Positions 52,909 through 61,721 of a DNA stretch of 64,000 nucleotides are shown in pieces. Each line of letters starts with the position of its first letter. Position 1 is the stretch's first letter. The stretch comes from Bacteroidaceae bacterium (GTDB taxonomy: Bacteria > Bacteroidota > Bacteroidia > Bacteroidales > Bacteroidaceae), in contig JAGAZE010000008.1 in NCBI GenBank assembly GCA_017940185.1, positions 1-64,000 on the forward strand, written 5' to 3'. The notes below the pieces were generated by a model, which saw only the letters and a list, made by a program, of their open reading frames with translations, was not told the DNA's origin and made no database searches. The position numbers were made by a program, and so were the translations under genes.

Positions 52909-53966
52909 TACAAGCACTTATCAACCGATACAAGCGGATGCGTACAGAGCGTTTCCTGCGTCAAACATATCAATATCAATATGCCTTCGTGGGCATGGGC
53001 CAACACTCACTCACCAACCTCTATCCAGTGCTTCATTACCTTGGAGTGCCGTTGAAGTACATCTGCGTCACGTCAGAAAGTAAGGCACGACTGATAGAAC
53101 GGAAGTTTCCTGATATGAAAGCCACGACCTCGCTCAACGAAATTCTGAACGATGAAGCAATCAAAGGCATTTTCGTTTCAGCCTCTCCAACAGCCCATTT
53201 CTCTATAGCCTCGCAAGCGCTCCACAGTGGCAAGTCGCTTTTCATCGAGAAACCACCCTGCCGGACATTGGAAGAACTCGACTCGCTCATTGATTTACAG
53301 CGGCTCCACGGCTCGCCCGTCGTCATGGTCGGCTTGCAGAAACGCTATGCCCCAGCCATACAGCTACTAAAGAAGCGTCTCAACAAGGAGCACCTAATCA
53401 ATTACGATTTGCATTATCTCACAGGCGTATTCCCAGAGGGTGATGCTCTTTTAGACCTCTACATCCACCCTCTCGACCTCGTCTGCTTCCTGTTCGGAAA
53501 GCCGGACATCATCACCATCCGACAAGTCGCCAAACACTCCTACATCCTCATCCTTCAGCATCCACACATCGTCGGTACGCTCGAACTCTCCACAGCTTAC
53601 TCATGGACTGATGCAGAAGAGTCGCTCAAAGTCTGCACAAAGTCCGGCATCTGGCGTCTCTCACAGATGGAAGAACTCACATTTCAAAACACCCACACCA
53701 CTATACTACGCATACCCGTGGAGAAACTACATACTCACTATGAAACAACAAAAATCCTCTACCGGAGAAACAATTTCAACCCCATATACACCAACAACCA
53801 AATATACACACAAGGCTATTACAACCAAATCAAAACGTTCCTCCACGCAGTCGAAACCCCCAAACATAACATCCCAAACCACATAGACACAACCAGGGAA
53901 ACATACAGGCTCATCAACGACATACAAAATTATAAAGAGAAGACAACAATCACGACACTACGATAA
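52905..53966 (+). CDS. Gfo/Idh/MocA family oxidoreductase
   Basis: 353 residues from the ATG at 52905, overlapping the radical SAM stop. Residues 25-60 form a Rossmann start (YAFVGMGQHSLTNLYPVLHYLG, a variant GxGxxS), followed by LNEILNDEAIKGIFVSASPTAHF and the family motif FIEKPPCRT; the second alpha/beta domain includes the YDLHYLTG and DLYIHPLDLVCFLFG regions. It probably oxidises or reduces a sugar or cyclitol with NAD(P). Pairing with a SPASM radical SAM enzyme suggests a joint modification pathway, inferred from the overlap alone. It ends before the terminator at 53973-54001. Confidence 0.88.
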   Translation: MIQALINRYKRMRTERFLRQTYQYQYAFVGMGQHSLTNLYPVLHYLGVPLKYICVTSESKARLIERKFPDMKATTSLNEILNDEAIKGIFVSASPTAHFSIASQALHSGKSLFIEKPPCRTLEELDSLIDLQRLHGSPVVMVGLQKRYAPAIQLLKKRLNKEHLINYDLHYLTGVFPEGDALLDLYIHPLDLVCFLFGKPDIITIRQVAKHSYILILQHPHIVGTLELSTAYSWTDAEESLKVCTKSGIWRLSQMEELTFQNTHTTILRIPVEKLHTHYETTKILYRRNNFNPIYTNNQIYTQGYYNQIKTFLHAVETPKHNIPNHIDTTRETYRLINDIQNYKEKTTITTLR

Positions 53967-53972
53967 AAACAA

Positions 53973-54001
53973 AGGCCTCCGCCAACTGGTGGCAGAGGCC
54001 T
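53973..54001 (+). terminator. Hairpin terminator after the oxidoreductase gene
   Basis: AGGCCTCCGCCA (53973-53984) and TGGCAGAGGCCT (53990-54001), one mismatch, loop of 5 bases, 7 bases past the stop. No strong T-run follows. Confidence 0.75.
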
Positions 54002-54407
54002 GAGAAAAGTGATGACTCTTTACAACTCGACACCTCTTCCTCCTCCCTCGTTCACAAGATGTATTTGCAACTTATTGTGTACCAATCTGTTTTGATTAAA
54101 ACGGTAGAAAAGTGATGACGCGGATTCTCTGAGCCAATAAAATGACAAAGATTTAACGTTTTTAACTTTATAAAACCACACAAGAGGTGCGAATGTGCAA
54201 TTATGGAGGAATGTTATTCTGAATAATCAAATTTGTTTTGCAATTATATGTCATGTCCTAATAATACGCATAACCTCAAAAACATTAACATAATACAAAG
54301 CGAGAGATTTTTGCGTTTTCAGGAACTTTTAAATCGATTTTTGTTAAATTTGGTTGAATTTCTGAGATTTTTTCTCATTTTATATAGTCCATATCAATAA
54401 TTAATTG

Positions 54408-54415
54408 TATCTTTG
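54408..54415 (+). promoter_or_regulatory. -7 box (TATCTTTG) of the RloAB-Qat operon
   Basis: TATCTTTGCAC, 17 bases before the ATG at 54433. No clean TTTG at the -33 distance (the upstream sequence is TTTTATATAG). The leader would be about 10 bases. Confidence 0.55.
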
Positions 54416-54432
54416 CACAAAAATATTGAGAT

Positions 54433-55698
54433 ATGCTTACAAATTTTACGGTCAAGAACTATCGATCCTTCAAACAGGAACGTACGTTCAGCTTGGAGGC
54501 AAGTTCCATTAAGGAACATAAAGACTCTGTCATTAACAAGGGTAAGTATAGTTTACTTCCGCTGGCAGTTTTTTATGGTGCGAATTCTGGTGGCAAGAGT
54601 AATCTCATTCAAGCCATATCTACAATGCGTAGTATGGTTAGGCGCTCTGTGCGCCTAAATGAAGGAGATGCGCTACCTTATGATCCTTTTGCATTGGATG
54701 AAAACTCGGACTCGAAACCTACGTTGTTTGAGATACAGTTTATAAAAGATGAGGTACTTTATCGCTATGGTTTTGAATACGACAAAACCGACATCATCTC
54801 TGAGTGGCTTTATGAGAAGCGGTTTGGCGAGAAAGAGTACGAACTTTTTATGCGCTCGAGAGACATCATTGAAGTGTCAGCGAAAAGATTCCCTGAAGGT
54901 CAAGGAAAAGAAGATTTGACCAACTCGAATCGTCTCTTCCTGTCACTTGTTGCTCAGCTAAAGGGTGAAAAGTCCAATTCGATAATGGGCTGGTTTGGTG
55001 AATGCAATGTACTATCAGGAATCGACAGCGAAGGTTACGAAGCCTTTACGCTCAGAATGTTTTTGGAACATTTGAATGGAGCAGACCAAGCTCAAGAGTT
55101 TTTCAAGACCCTGCAACTGGGCTTTACTCGTTTCTCGGTCAAGAAGGTCGATATTCCCAAAGAGGCTTTGGATAGTGCCCCCAAGTCGATAAGGTCACAA
55201 TTGGAAAAAGACATAGCCACTGGTAGTTTTATCGAACCGATAACTACTCATAATGTCTATGATGAGAATGGATTTGTGATTGGTGAGCGTAATTTCCACA
55301 AGAACCAGATGGAGTCAGAGGGGACAAAGAAAGTGATAGAGATTTCCGGGCCTATTTTCGATACGTTGAATGAGGGCAAGACGCTGATTGTGGATGAACT
55401 GGATGCAATATTGCACCCGCTTCTTACTCGCAATATCGTTCTCTTGTTTATGGATCCAGAGAAGAACAGGCATGGAGCACAGCTGATTTTCGCTACACAT
55501 GACACTAACCTTCTCGATTTGGACATCATTCGCCGTGACCAGATATGGTTTGCAGAGAAGAACAAGGTGGAGTCAACCGACATCTATTCGCTTGTGGAAT
55601 TCAAGGATGAGGACGGGAAGAAAGTGCGCAATGACCGTGACATCAAGCGTGACTATATTCGTGGACGTTATGGTGCTATACCTTTCATTGGAAAATAG
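54433..55698 (+). CDS. rloA: RloA-like AAA ATPase (AbiLi-type)
   Basis: 421 residues. ABC/SMC-like ATPase of the OLD/RloA group: N-terminal LTNFTVKNYRSFKQ, Walker A in AVFYGANSGGKSNLIQAI, Walker B IVDELDAILHPLLT, and the ATHDTNLLDLD switch with final His. Partnered with the RloB gene 9 bases downstream. RloA-RloB (AbiLi-AbiLii) pairs belong to phage-defence abortive infection systems; the ATPase is thought to sense infection and the TOPRIM partner to act. The start is 17 bases after the promoter box. Confidence 0.85.
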   Translation: MLTNFTVKNYRSFKQERTFSLEASSIKEHKDSVINKGKYSLLPLAVFYGANSGGKSNLIQAISTMRSMVRRSVRLNEGDALPYDPFALDENSDSKPTLFEIQFIKDEVLYRYGFEYDKTDIISEWLYEKRFGEKEYELFMRSRDIIEVSAKRFPEGQGKEDLTNSNRLFLSLVAQLKGEKSNSIMGWFGECNVLSGIDSEGYEAFTLRMFLEHLNGADQAQEFFKTLQLGFTRFSVKKVDIPKEALDSAPKSIRSQLEKDIATGSFIEPITTHNVYDENGFVIGERNFHKNQMESEGTKKVIEISGPIFDTLNEGKTLIVDELDAILHPLLTRNIVLLFMDPEKNRHGAQLIFATHDTNLLDLDIIRRDQIWFAEKNKVESTDIYSLVEFKDEDGKKVRNDRDIKRDYIRGRYGAIPFIGK

Positions 55699-55707
55699 AG
55701 TGCAGCT

Positions 55708-56406
55708 ATGGGATATTCGAGAAAAGAAGAAATCGCGAAGCTAAGACGGGAACGTAAAGAAGCTAAGGCTGCAAAGAAACGCAAGGAGAACATTCGCGAA
55801 AAACTAGTGCGTTTTCTCATAGTCTGTGAAGGTACGAAGACAGAGCCGCACTACTTCGAGGCTCTTATCAATAATTGCATCTCAGCTGTTCGCGAGGTGA
55901 CGATTGAGGGCGAAGGCCGGGCAACAGTTGCTCTGGTGGATAGAACGCAGGAAATCAAAGTGGAACTGGAGCGGAAGAATGCCATGACTTTTGACCGCGT
56001 GTGGGTCGTTTTTGATAAGGATGACTTTGAAGACTTCAACGAAGCCATCAAAAAAGCCCATAAGTTGGGCTTCCACAGTGCATGGACGAACGAAGCCTTT
56101 GAACTATGGTACTACCTGCACTTTGAATACCTTGATACAGGCATCAGCCGCTCTGCCTATATTGAGAAACTCGAAGAAGCTTTTAGAAACAGAATGGGTG
56201 ACGAAACCTTTAAGTATCGGAAAGGCAACCCTGATATATACAGCCTACTCCAGCAGTATGGCCGCGAGGATCTGGCTAAGCGCTTTGCCCAGAAGCTACG
56301 TGCATTATACACTGGCATCGACCATGCAACCCATAAGCCTTGCACGATGGTTGACAAGTTAGTGGAAGAACTGGAGCATCCGGAATTATTGTTAATAAAG
56401 AAATAA
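55708..56406 (+). CDS. rloB: RloB-like TOPRIM nuclease (AbiLii-type)
   Basis: 232 residues. A basic N-terminal coil (RRERKEAKAAKKRKENIREK), then the TOPRIM core: Glu in FLIVCEGTKTEPHYFEAL and the DxD in RVWVVFDKDDFEDF, then AWTNEAFELWYYLHFEY, the RloB family motif. TOPRIM proteins cut nucleic acids with Mg2+. It ends two bases before the Shine-Dalgarno of qatA. Likely the effector of the pair with RloA. Confidence 0.87.
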   Translation: MGYSRKEEIAKLRRERKEAKAAKKRKENIREKLVRFLIVCEGTKTEPHYFEALINNCISAVREVTIEGEGRATVALVDRTQEIKVELERKNAMTFDRVWVVFDKDDFEDFNEAIKKAHKLGFHSAWTNEAFELWYYLHFEYLDTGISRSAYIEKLEEAFRNRMGDETFKYRKGNPDIYSLLQQYGREDLAKRFAQKLRALYTGIDHATHKPCTMVDKLVEELEHPELLLIKK

Positions 56407-56413
56407 AGGAGGT
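56406..56413 (+). promoter_or_regulatory. Strong Shine-Dalgarno sequence before qatA
   Basis: AAGGAGGT, a perfect match to the anti-SD, sits 8 bases before the ATG at 56422 and overlaps the rloB stop. Most genes in this window have no such motif, so it helps fix the start and hints at foreign origin. Confidence 0.75.
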
Positions 56414-56421
56414 TAGAAGAT

Positions 56422-58242
56422 ATGTGGGCAGATAATGAGACAAAAGATGACCTGTTAGGTTATCAGGTACATGCAGATTTGCTACGTGACGTGGTTCTTG
56501 ACCCTAAGATGCTTCCAATTTCTATTGGCGTGTTTGGCGATTGGGGTTCTGGAAAGAGTTCCCTCATGCTCTTAATGCAGGAATCCATTGAGAAATGGAG
56601 AACTGAAACTGAGGAGGCAAACAAGGTAGAAGGTGCAGCGAAAAAGAATGCCAGGGTGCTTCAAATCATGTTCAACAGCTGGCAGTTTGAGGATTATGAA
56701 GATACTAAACTCACGCTGATAGAAACCATACTGAGTGACGTAATAAAAGATATTGAAGACCACAGAGATGTTTTTGAAAAAGCAGATGCATGTTTATCAA
56801 AAATCAAATACCTTAAGTTGGGTGTAGTGGTGCTCAAAAATATAACACGTAAGATAGTCCCCGCAGAGATACTGGATCTGCTGCCAAATAAAGAGGAGTG
56901 GAAAGAAATAAGCGAGGGCGATCAGGAATTGCTTTTAGAAGAGGTGAAGGAGGCTAACTCGTCGAACTTCATCAAGCGATTCAGAGAAGATTTCACCCAA
57001 ATTATTGCAGATGGTGATTATTTATCAATCATTGTATATATTGACGACTTGGATAGATGCTCACCTGAACGTATCATTCAGTGCCTTGAGGCTGTCAAGC
57101 TGTTTGTGAATGTTGATAAGACGGCGTTTGTTATAGGCGCAGACCAGAGAATCATAGAACATGCAATCCATGAACGATACAAGACACCTTTGCAACAGAC
57201 AACAATATCAAGCCCTTATTCTGACTATCTGGAAAAACTGATACAGTTGCCCTACAAACTGCCAAAGTTGTCATATTCAGAGCAAGAAACCTATGTTACG
57301 CTGCTGCTTTGCAGTAAGATGGAGAATGAAAACCTGTTTCCGACAATTCACAAGAAGTATTTAGAGTTCCGAGAGAAGGATAAGCACAGTAAGTATGGCT
57401 TGGACAAAATTCAAAAGGACAATCCTGAGGTCAGTTTTTGTACGACGAGTGGCTACCTCTCGATTATTCCTATTATGGCTAGTTTCCTGAACGGAAACCC
57501 CCGCCAACTGAAACGTTTCCTTAATACATTTGACATGAGACGACGGATGGCTAGTGTTGCTGGATTCAGGGAAATAGATCCTGAGATCTTGGTAAAACTT
57601 ATGGTTTTGGAGTATAATAGCCAATTGAGACAATACATTGATGACCTGTATGCCAGGCAGAAGGACACGGGATTCATAAAAGGTATGAAGAAGGTGGAAG
57701 AACAAGCTGCGTCAGGTGAAGTGAGGGAAAGCAGATGGAAAGATTTGTGGAATACTCCAGACGGCCGGCGATGGCTATCCACACCCCCATCGTTAGCCCA
57801 GAAGAATCTCAGAAACTATTTTTGGATTTCACGAGAAGCATTACAGACCGCAACACCAATTGAAAGTAAAGTGTCGACTCTGGTACAGGGTGTTTATGAC
57901 AGACTCAAAATAAACCAGACCGTGAAGGCATTGGGTGAAAGAATTTGGAGTGAGACGAGCAAGTTTACCAAAGAAGAGTTCAGTATGCTGATTCTACTTT
58001 TGAATCAAGAATTGATTGCCAACCCAGAGGGTGAAGTTGTAGTAAAGTTTGTTGATGTTGATAAAGACAATAAGATATTCCAAACAGTTCAAGATCTCAA
58101 GGACCTTCTTGAGGGGGTGGATATTAACAAACTCGGACCTGAGTATGCGGATTTCTTGAAAAAGAAAAGCAAGGATGATGCATGTAAAACATATATAGAT
58201 AGTCTTGGATTGAGTCAGCAACTAAGAAATGCAATGAAATAA
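56422..58242 (+). CDS. qatA: QatA, KAP-family P-loop NTPase
   Basis: 606 residues. Walker A in GVFGDWGSGKSSLMLLM, KAP motif FNSWQFEDYEDTK, Walker B IVYIDDLDRCSPERIIQCLEAVK and the FVIGADQRIIEHAI sensor. This is a soluble KAP ATPase without the four membrane segments found in some of the family. In the Qat defence system the KAP NTPase QatA acts with QatB, QatC (QueC-like) and QatD (TatD-like), all present in order here. The stop overlaps the qatB start (TAATG). Confidence 0.85.
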   Translation: MWADNETKDDLLGYQVHADLLRDVVLDPKMLPISIGVFGDWGSGKSSLMLLMQESIEKWRTETEEANKVEGAAKKNARVLQIMFNSWQFEDYEDTKLTLIETILSDVIKDIEDHRDVFEKADACLSKIKYLKLGVVVLKNITRKIVPAEILDLLPNKEEWKEISEGDQELLLEEVKEANSSNFIKRFREDFTQIIADGDYLSIIVYIDDLDRCSPERIIQCLEAVKLFVNVDKTAFVIGADQRIIEHAIHERYKTPLQQTTISSPYSDYLEKLIQLPYKLPKLSYSEQETYVTLLLCSKMENENLFPTIHKKYLEFREKDKHSKYGLDKIQKDNPEVSFCTTSGYLSIIPIMASFLNGNPRQLKRFLNTFDMRRRMASVAGFREIDPEILVKLMVLEYNSQLRQYIDDLYARQKDTGFIKGMKKVEEQAASGEVRESRWKDLWNTPDGRRWLSTPPSLAQKNLRNYFWISREALQTATPIESKVSTLVQGVYDRLKINQTVKALGERIWSETSKFTKEEFSMLILLLNQELIANPEGEVVVKFVDVDKDNKIFQTVQDLKDLLEGVDINKLGPEYADFLKKKSKDDACKTYIDSLGLSQQLRNAMK

Positions 58243-59054
58243 TGGGAACATCACAAGGATTGACATTGAAAACAACTCCGCAATGGTCATCAGCCAAAAG
58301 AGCGATGACTGGGTTGTTGAACGATTTGGAGAACGAAAACAAGCTGGAGAACTTTATGCTGAAGTTCTATCAGGCACTTGGTAGTGATGGTATCTATAGC
58401 GGTTCCACAACCTCGGGTGGGAGTGGCAGTGGAAGCAGTACACGAAGTAGTGGCGGAGGCGGTTCCTCATCCCATGGTAGCCGTGGCGGAGGGTCAAATG
58501 GGCGCCGTTCGTTTGGGAGAGCAGGGGCTTCTGCTGCGACGAATTTGCTAGGCTTCTTTTCTGACGTTAGAGACAATGGCCTGTCGCAAGCCATTGAGTT
58601 TGCCAACACTGTTGGTGTTGAGGTCCCGCAATCTCCAAGAGAACTAATCAATTTCTTGTGTGGACTGACGTCGGTAGATACGGATGCCGACTTTGATTCT
58701 GAAGCAGCCAATGCTGCACAACGGAAACTGCTATCGGAGATTTTTAAGTCGTGTGAAAACTTGACTGATGTAGAGGAAATCATTAAACAAGTAGACAAGG
58801 ATACTATTGATGCTTGGATTATAGACTTTGAGGTAAATTACATTATCGAGTTTCAAGGCTCTTTGTTTCAGAGCCACATCTTTGATAAAGCCCAAGATCC
58901 AGACAAAGTGGCTGGGCAAATAAAAAGGTGGCTTCATAGTAAGTTAGACAAGCGATTGTCTGACGAAATGAAACACATCAATCTATTCTCGGAAGATGGG
59001 AAACGTTATGTTGAATCGCTAACTGTCAAAATATTAGATATATGGAAGCAGTAA
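58242..59054 (+). CDS. qatB: QatB, accessory protein with Gly/Ser-rich linker
   Basis: 270 residues. Start by a one-base overlap (TAATG) with qatA. An N-terminal segment (TPQWSSAKRAMTGLLNDLENENKLENFM) is followed by a long Gly/Ser/Arg linker (residues about 47-85), then a mainly helical C-terminal domain (GFFSDVRDNGLSQAIEFANTVG ... NLTDVEEIIKQVDKDTIDAWI). I name it QatB by position and the linker-plus-helix layout, not by a motif. It overlaps qatC by 13 bases. Confidence 0.72.
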   Translation: MGTSQGLTLKTTPQWSSAKRAMTGLLNDLENENKLENFMLKFYQALGSDGIYSGSTTSGGSGSGSSTRSSGGGGSSSHGSRGGGSNGRRSFGRAGASAATNLLGFFSDVRDNGLSQAIEFANTVGVEVPQSPRELINFLCGLTSVDTDADFDSEAANAAQRKLLSEIFKSCENLTDVEEIIKQVDKDTIDAWIIDFEVNYIIEFQGSLFQSHIFDKAQDPDKVAGQIKRWLHSKLDKRLSDEMKHINLFSEDGKRYVESLTVKILDIWKQ

Positions 59055-60451
59055 ATGTTACTATTAAATACGAGCCTGCCGCAACGACAAGAGAGTTTGG
59101 GCATTATGTTCTTACGTTCATAGGTCTGGATGGAACGCTGTACTCCGTAAAATTGAAATTTGGTTTTGAAGAATTACGGAGTATGGGTCAAGATACAAGT
59201 TCCGTAGCGTTTGATTTCTTGGTTTTCTCATTGTCGGTGTATAATGCAGACCGTGTTATAAATAGGGCAATATATTCGGAAGAAGGATGGAGCAGGAGGA
59301 TTAGATTAACGGTGCCCGTCCTGCATCTTTCTGAGATGAATAATTCGAAGAATGCTTTGACTTCGGCTTTGAATTTCTTGACAGGTGATGACTGGGTGTT
59401 GAATTTTGAACAGGCAGAGCCTTATCAAATGGACCAAGAATTGCCTATAGTTGACCGTTCTATATACGGTAGAGTGTCATTATTCTCTGGTGGGTTGGAT
59501 TCATTGATTGGGTTTGTTGATGGTTGTGCATCATTGCAAGCAGATAAGAAGGTGCTGCTTGTGTCGCATAAGGAACTTGGAAAAGAGTGGTCAGACCAAG
59601 TAAGGATATTGGATGATTGTAAGACGAACCAGTTCTTTACAGGAAAGTATGAACGACTATTAGTTAATGCCGGTATCAACAATCAAGGATGGATTAACCA
59701 AAGGGCTGTATGCGAAGGAACTTTTAGGGCACGATCCATCTTATTCATAGGGGCTGGAATATATTGTGCTCATGCCATTAATCCGCAGATGCCGCTGATT
59801 ATCCCTGAGAACGGGACAATCTCACTCAATATCCCTCTTGACCAAGGACGACGAAGTGCTTGCAGTACGAGAACAACACATCCTGTGTTTTTGAAGAGAC
59901 TACAAGAGGCACTTACTCTTATGGGTATTAGCAACAAGTTGGAGAATCCTTATCAGTTGAAGTCTAAAGCAGATATGATGATGGATTGTTGTGAAGACTC
60001 TGCAAAGAAGGCTGCTTTGGCGGTGCTGTATAAAGATTCATGTTCTTGTGCTAAAAGGTCACATAAAAAATCGTGGAAGCGAAGGAGGGATAAGAATGGT
60101 AAACCTATTCTTCATTGTGGTTTCTGCCTGCCTTGTATCTACAGACGTGTTGCTCTGGATGCTGTGGGCTGGGGAAAGAAGGAACCAGTTGGTGTAAATG
60201 TATTTAATGTTAATGAAATCGGGCTTTCAAATCCAGAAATTAGAAAAAGCAGAGACTTTAAAGCCTTGCTCTATTTCTTGAGGAAACGATATAACAGGGA
60301 TACCATAGAGGGTGAACTCATTGCTAATGGAGTGTATGAGAAACAGGAATTAGAAGAATATACCACATTCTTATTGAATTCTTACAACCAAGTAAAGGCA
60401 TGGGTCGGTAAATATGGAAATGCCCAAATAAAACGTCTTGCAGGCATATGA
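59042..60451 (+). CDS. qatC: QatC, QueC-like PP-loop protein
   Basis: 469 residues. A PP-loop SLFSGGLDSLIGF (about residue 145) and a C-terminal zinc cluster HCGFCLPCIYRRVALDAVGW match QueC (7-cyano-7-deazaguanine synthase). The N-terminal 130 residues are an extra domain not found in housekeeping QueC. In Qat systems QatC is required; it may modify a nucleic acid or protein. Start overlaps qatB, and the stop overlaps the qatD start (ATGA, 60448-60451). Confidence 0.85.
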   Translation: MEAVNVTIKYEPAATTREFGHYVLTFIGLDGTLYSVKLKFGFEELRSMGQDTSSVAFDFLVFSLSVYNADRVINRAIYSEEGWSRRIRLTVPVLHLSEMNNSKNALTSALNFLTGDDWVLNFEQAEPYQMDQELPIVDRSIYGRVSLFSGGLDSLIGFVDGCASLQADKKVLLVSHKELGKEWSDQVRILDDCKTNQFFTGKYERLLVNAGINNQGWINQRAVCEGTFRARSILFIGAGIYCAHAINPQMPLIIPENGTISLNIPLDQGRRSACSTRTTHPVFLKRLQEALTLMGISNKLENPYQLKSKADMMMDCCEDSAKKAALAVLYKDSCSCAKRSHKKSWKRRRDKNGKPILHCGFCLPCIYRRVALDAVGWGKKEPVGVNVFNVNEIGLSNPEIRKSRDFKALLYFLRKRYNRDTIEGELIANGVYEKQELEEYTTFLLNSYNQVKAWVGKYGNAQIKRLAGI

Positions 60452-61134
60452 TTATTGACACGCATTGTCATTTTGATATGATGTCTCAACCAGAAGCCTA
60501 CATTAGGCAGAAGGAACAGGCAGGTGACATCGTGATTGGTATGACCAACCTGCCATCGCATTTTGAAATGGGGCTTCCACACGTGAAAAGATATAAACAT
60601 ATCCGATTAGCTTTGGGATTGCACCCATTGTTGGCATCAGAAAATAAAAATGAGTTACCTTTGTTTGATAGTCTTCTTGACCAGACATCCTACATCGGAG
60701 AAATTGGATTAGATTTCTCAAAAGAAGGATTATCAACAAAGGATGATCAAGTTTTCGTATTGAGAAAGTTACTGGAAAAGTTAAAAGGCAAGAAGAAAAT
60801 AATCAGCGTTCATTCAAGGAAGGCCGAGAATGAACTGTTCGATCTTTTGTGTGTGTATAACATTCAAAATGTAATTTTCCACTGGTATACTGGCCCTATT
60901 GATTTAATACCTTCTATCATTTCCAAAGGTTATTATTTCTCTATCAACGAGGCAATGACGATATCAAATAAAGGTCGTGCAATTATCAAGGTAATCCCCC
61001 GGAATAGAATAATTACAGAATCCGACGCACCATTTAATAACAAAACGGATATTAAGGAAGCGCAAATAAACATGCATATTACAAAAAATGAAGTCAAAAA
61101 CAATTTTATGGAATTACTTTCAAGAATCAAATGA
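60448..61134 (+). CDS. qatD: QatD, TatD-like metal-dependent hydrolase
   Basis: 228 residues. TatD DNase motifs: IIDTHCHFD (HxH metal pair), IRLALGLHPLL, IGEIGLDFS (Glu), ISVHSRKAENELF, IFHWYTG and RIITESDAPF. Shorter than housekeeping TatD (about 260). Last gene of the coupled QatABCD unit, and it ends 41 bases before the 42-codon orphan ORF. Confidence 0.85.
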   Translation: MIIDTHCHFDMMSQPEAYIRQKEQAGDIVIGMTNLPSHFEMGLPHVKRYKHIRLALGLHPLLASENKNELPLFDSLLDQTSYIGEIGLDFSKEGLSTKDDQVFVLRKLLEKLKGKKKIISVHSRKAENELFDLLCVYNIQNVIFHWYTGPIDLIPSIISKGYYFSINEAMTISNKGRAIIKVIPRNRIITESDAPFNNKTDIKEAQINMHITKNEVKNNFMELLSRIK

Positions 61135-61175
61135 ATTATGAATGACATTATGGTGTAAGTGAAAGGAACTACAAT

Positions 61176-61304
61176 ATGACAACAGAATCATTATCAAAAA
61201 TAGTAGAGCAGTCGCTAAACAGTGTATCGCTACAGGATATAAAAGATGAAAAGAAGATACCAATAAAGGATCAAATCTTCGCACTTCTTAAGCTTGTGAC
61301 CTGA
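61176..61304 (+). CDS. 42-residue orphan ORF after qatD, probably truncated
   Basis: The frame reads MTTESLSKIVEQSLNSVSLQ, then DIKDEKKIPIKDQIFALLKL and VT before TGA. Amphipathic and helical in character, as at the start of a larger soluble protein. It lies 41 bases past qatD in the same direction, with the MITE-like element starting 35 bases after its stop, so it may be the 5' stub of an operon gene cut off by transposition or deletion. Confidence 0.45.
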   Translation: MTTESLSKIVEQSLNSVSLQDIKDEKKIPIKDQIFALLKLVT

Positions 61305-61339
61305 AAATTGTATCTTTGGTTTCATTTCTCAAAGAAATA

Positions 61340-61721
61340 TATTGGTGTCCGCTAAAAGTTATTATTGTCAAAGAAATGGCTTTCAATCGCTGATTATATG
61401 CGATAATGAGTTGTCTTTTCCAAAAGTAAGCCCCTAATCACCTATTATTCTGCAAATTCCATCGGCTGTCCGCTAAAACGAACTCATAAAAGCGATATAG
61501 GCATCCCCATATTGGCTTTTGGAAGCCTTTAACGGCTGACTATAGGGTAAAACAGTTCTATTGTGTGGCTTTATTTCGTTATATAGAACGGCTGTCCGCT
61601 AAAAAAGAAGGATAGGAAGAATGGAGGGGGCTTACTTTTTGAGAAATGTGTCCACATTGCTTATTTATCGGCACTGCGGACACTTACTTTATCGATTTTC
61701 AACTTTTAGCGGACACCAATA
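61340..61721. mobile_element. 382-bp MITE-like element with perfect 21-bp terminal inverted repeats
   Basis: Left end at 61340-61360 begins TATTGGTGTCCGCTAAAAGT + T and the right end at 61701-61721 is its exact complement. The interior encodes no transposase but has two more TGTCCGCTAAAA copies. No clear target duplication. A non-autonomous element mobilised in trans is the best reading. Confidence 0.65.

Larger units (their letters stand above)
53967..54432. other. Intergenic region before the defence island
   Basis: 466 bases, distinctly AT-rich from about 54060. Holds the terminator at 53973-54001 and the -7 box of the next operon at 54408-54415. No gene seen. Confidence 0.6.
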
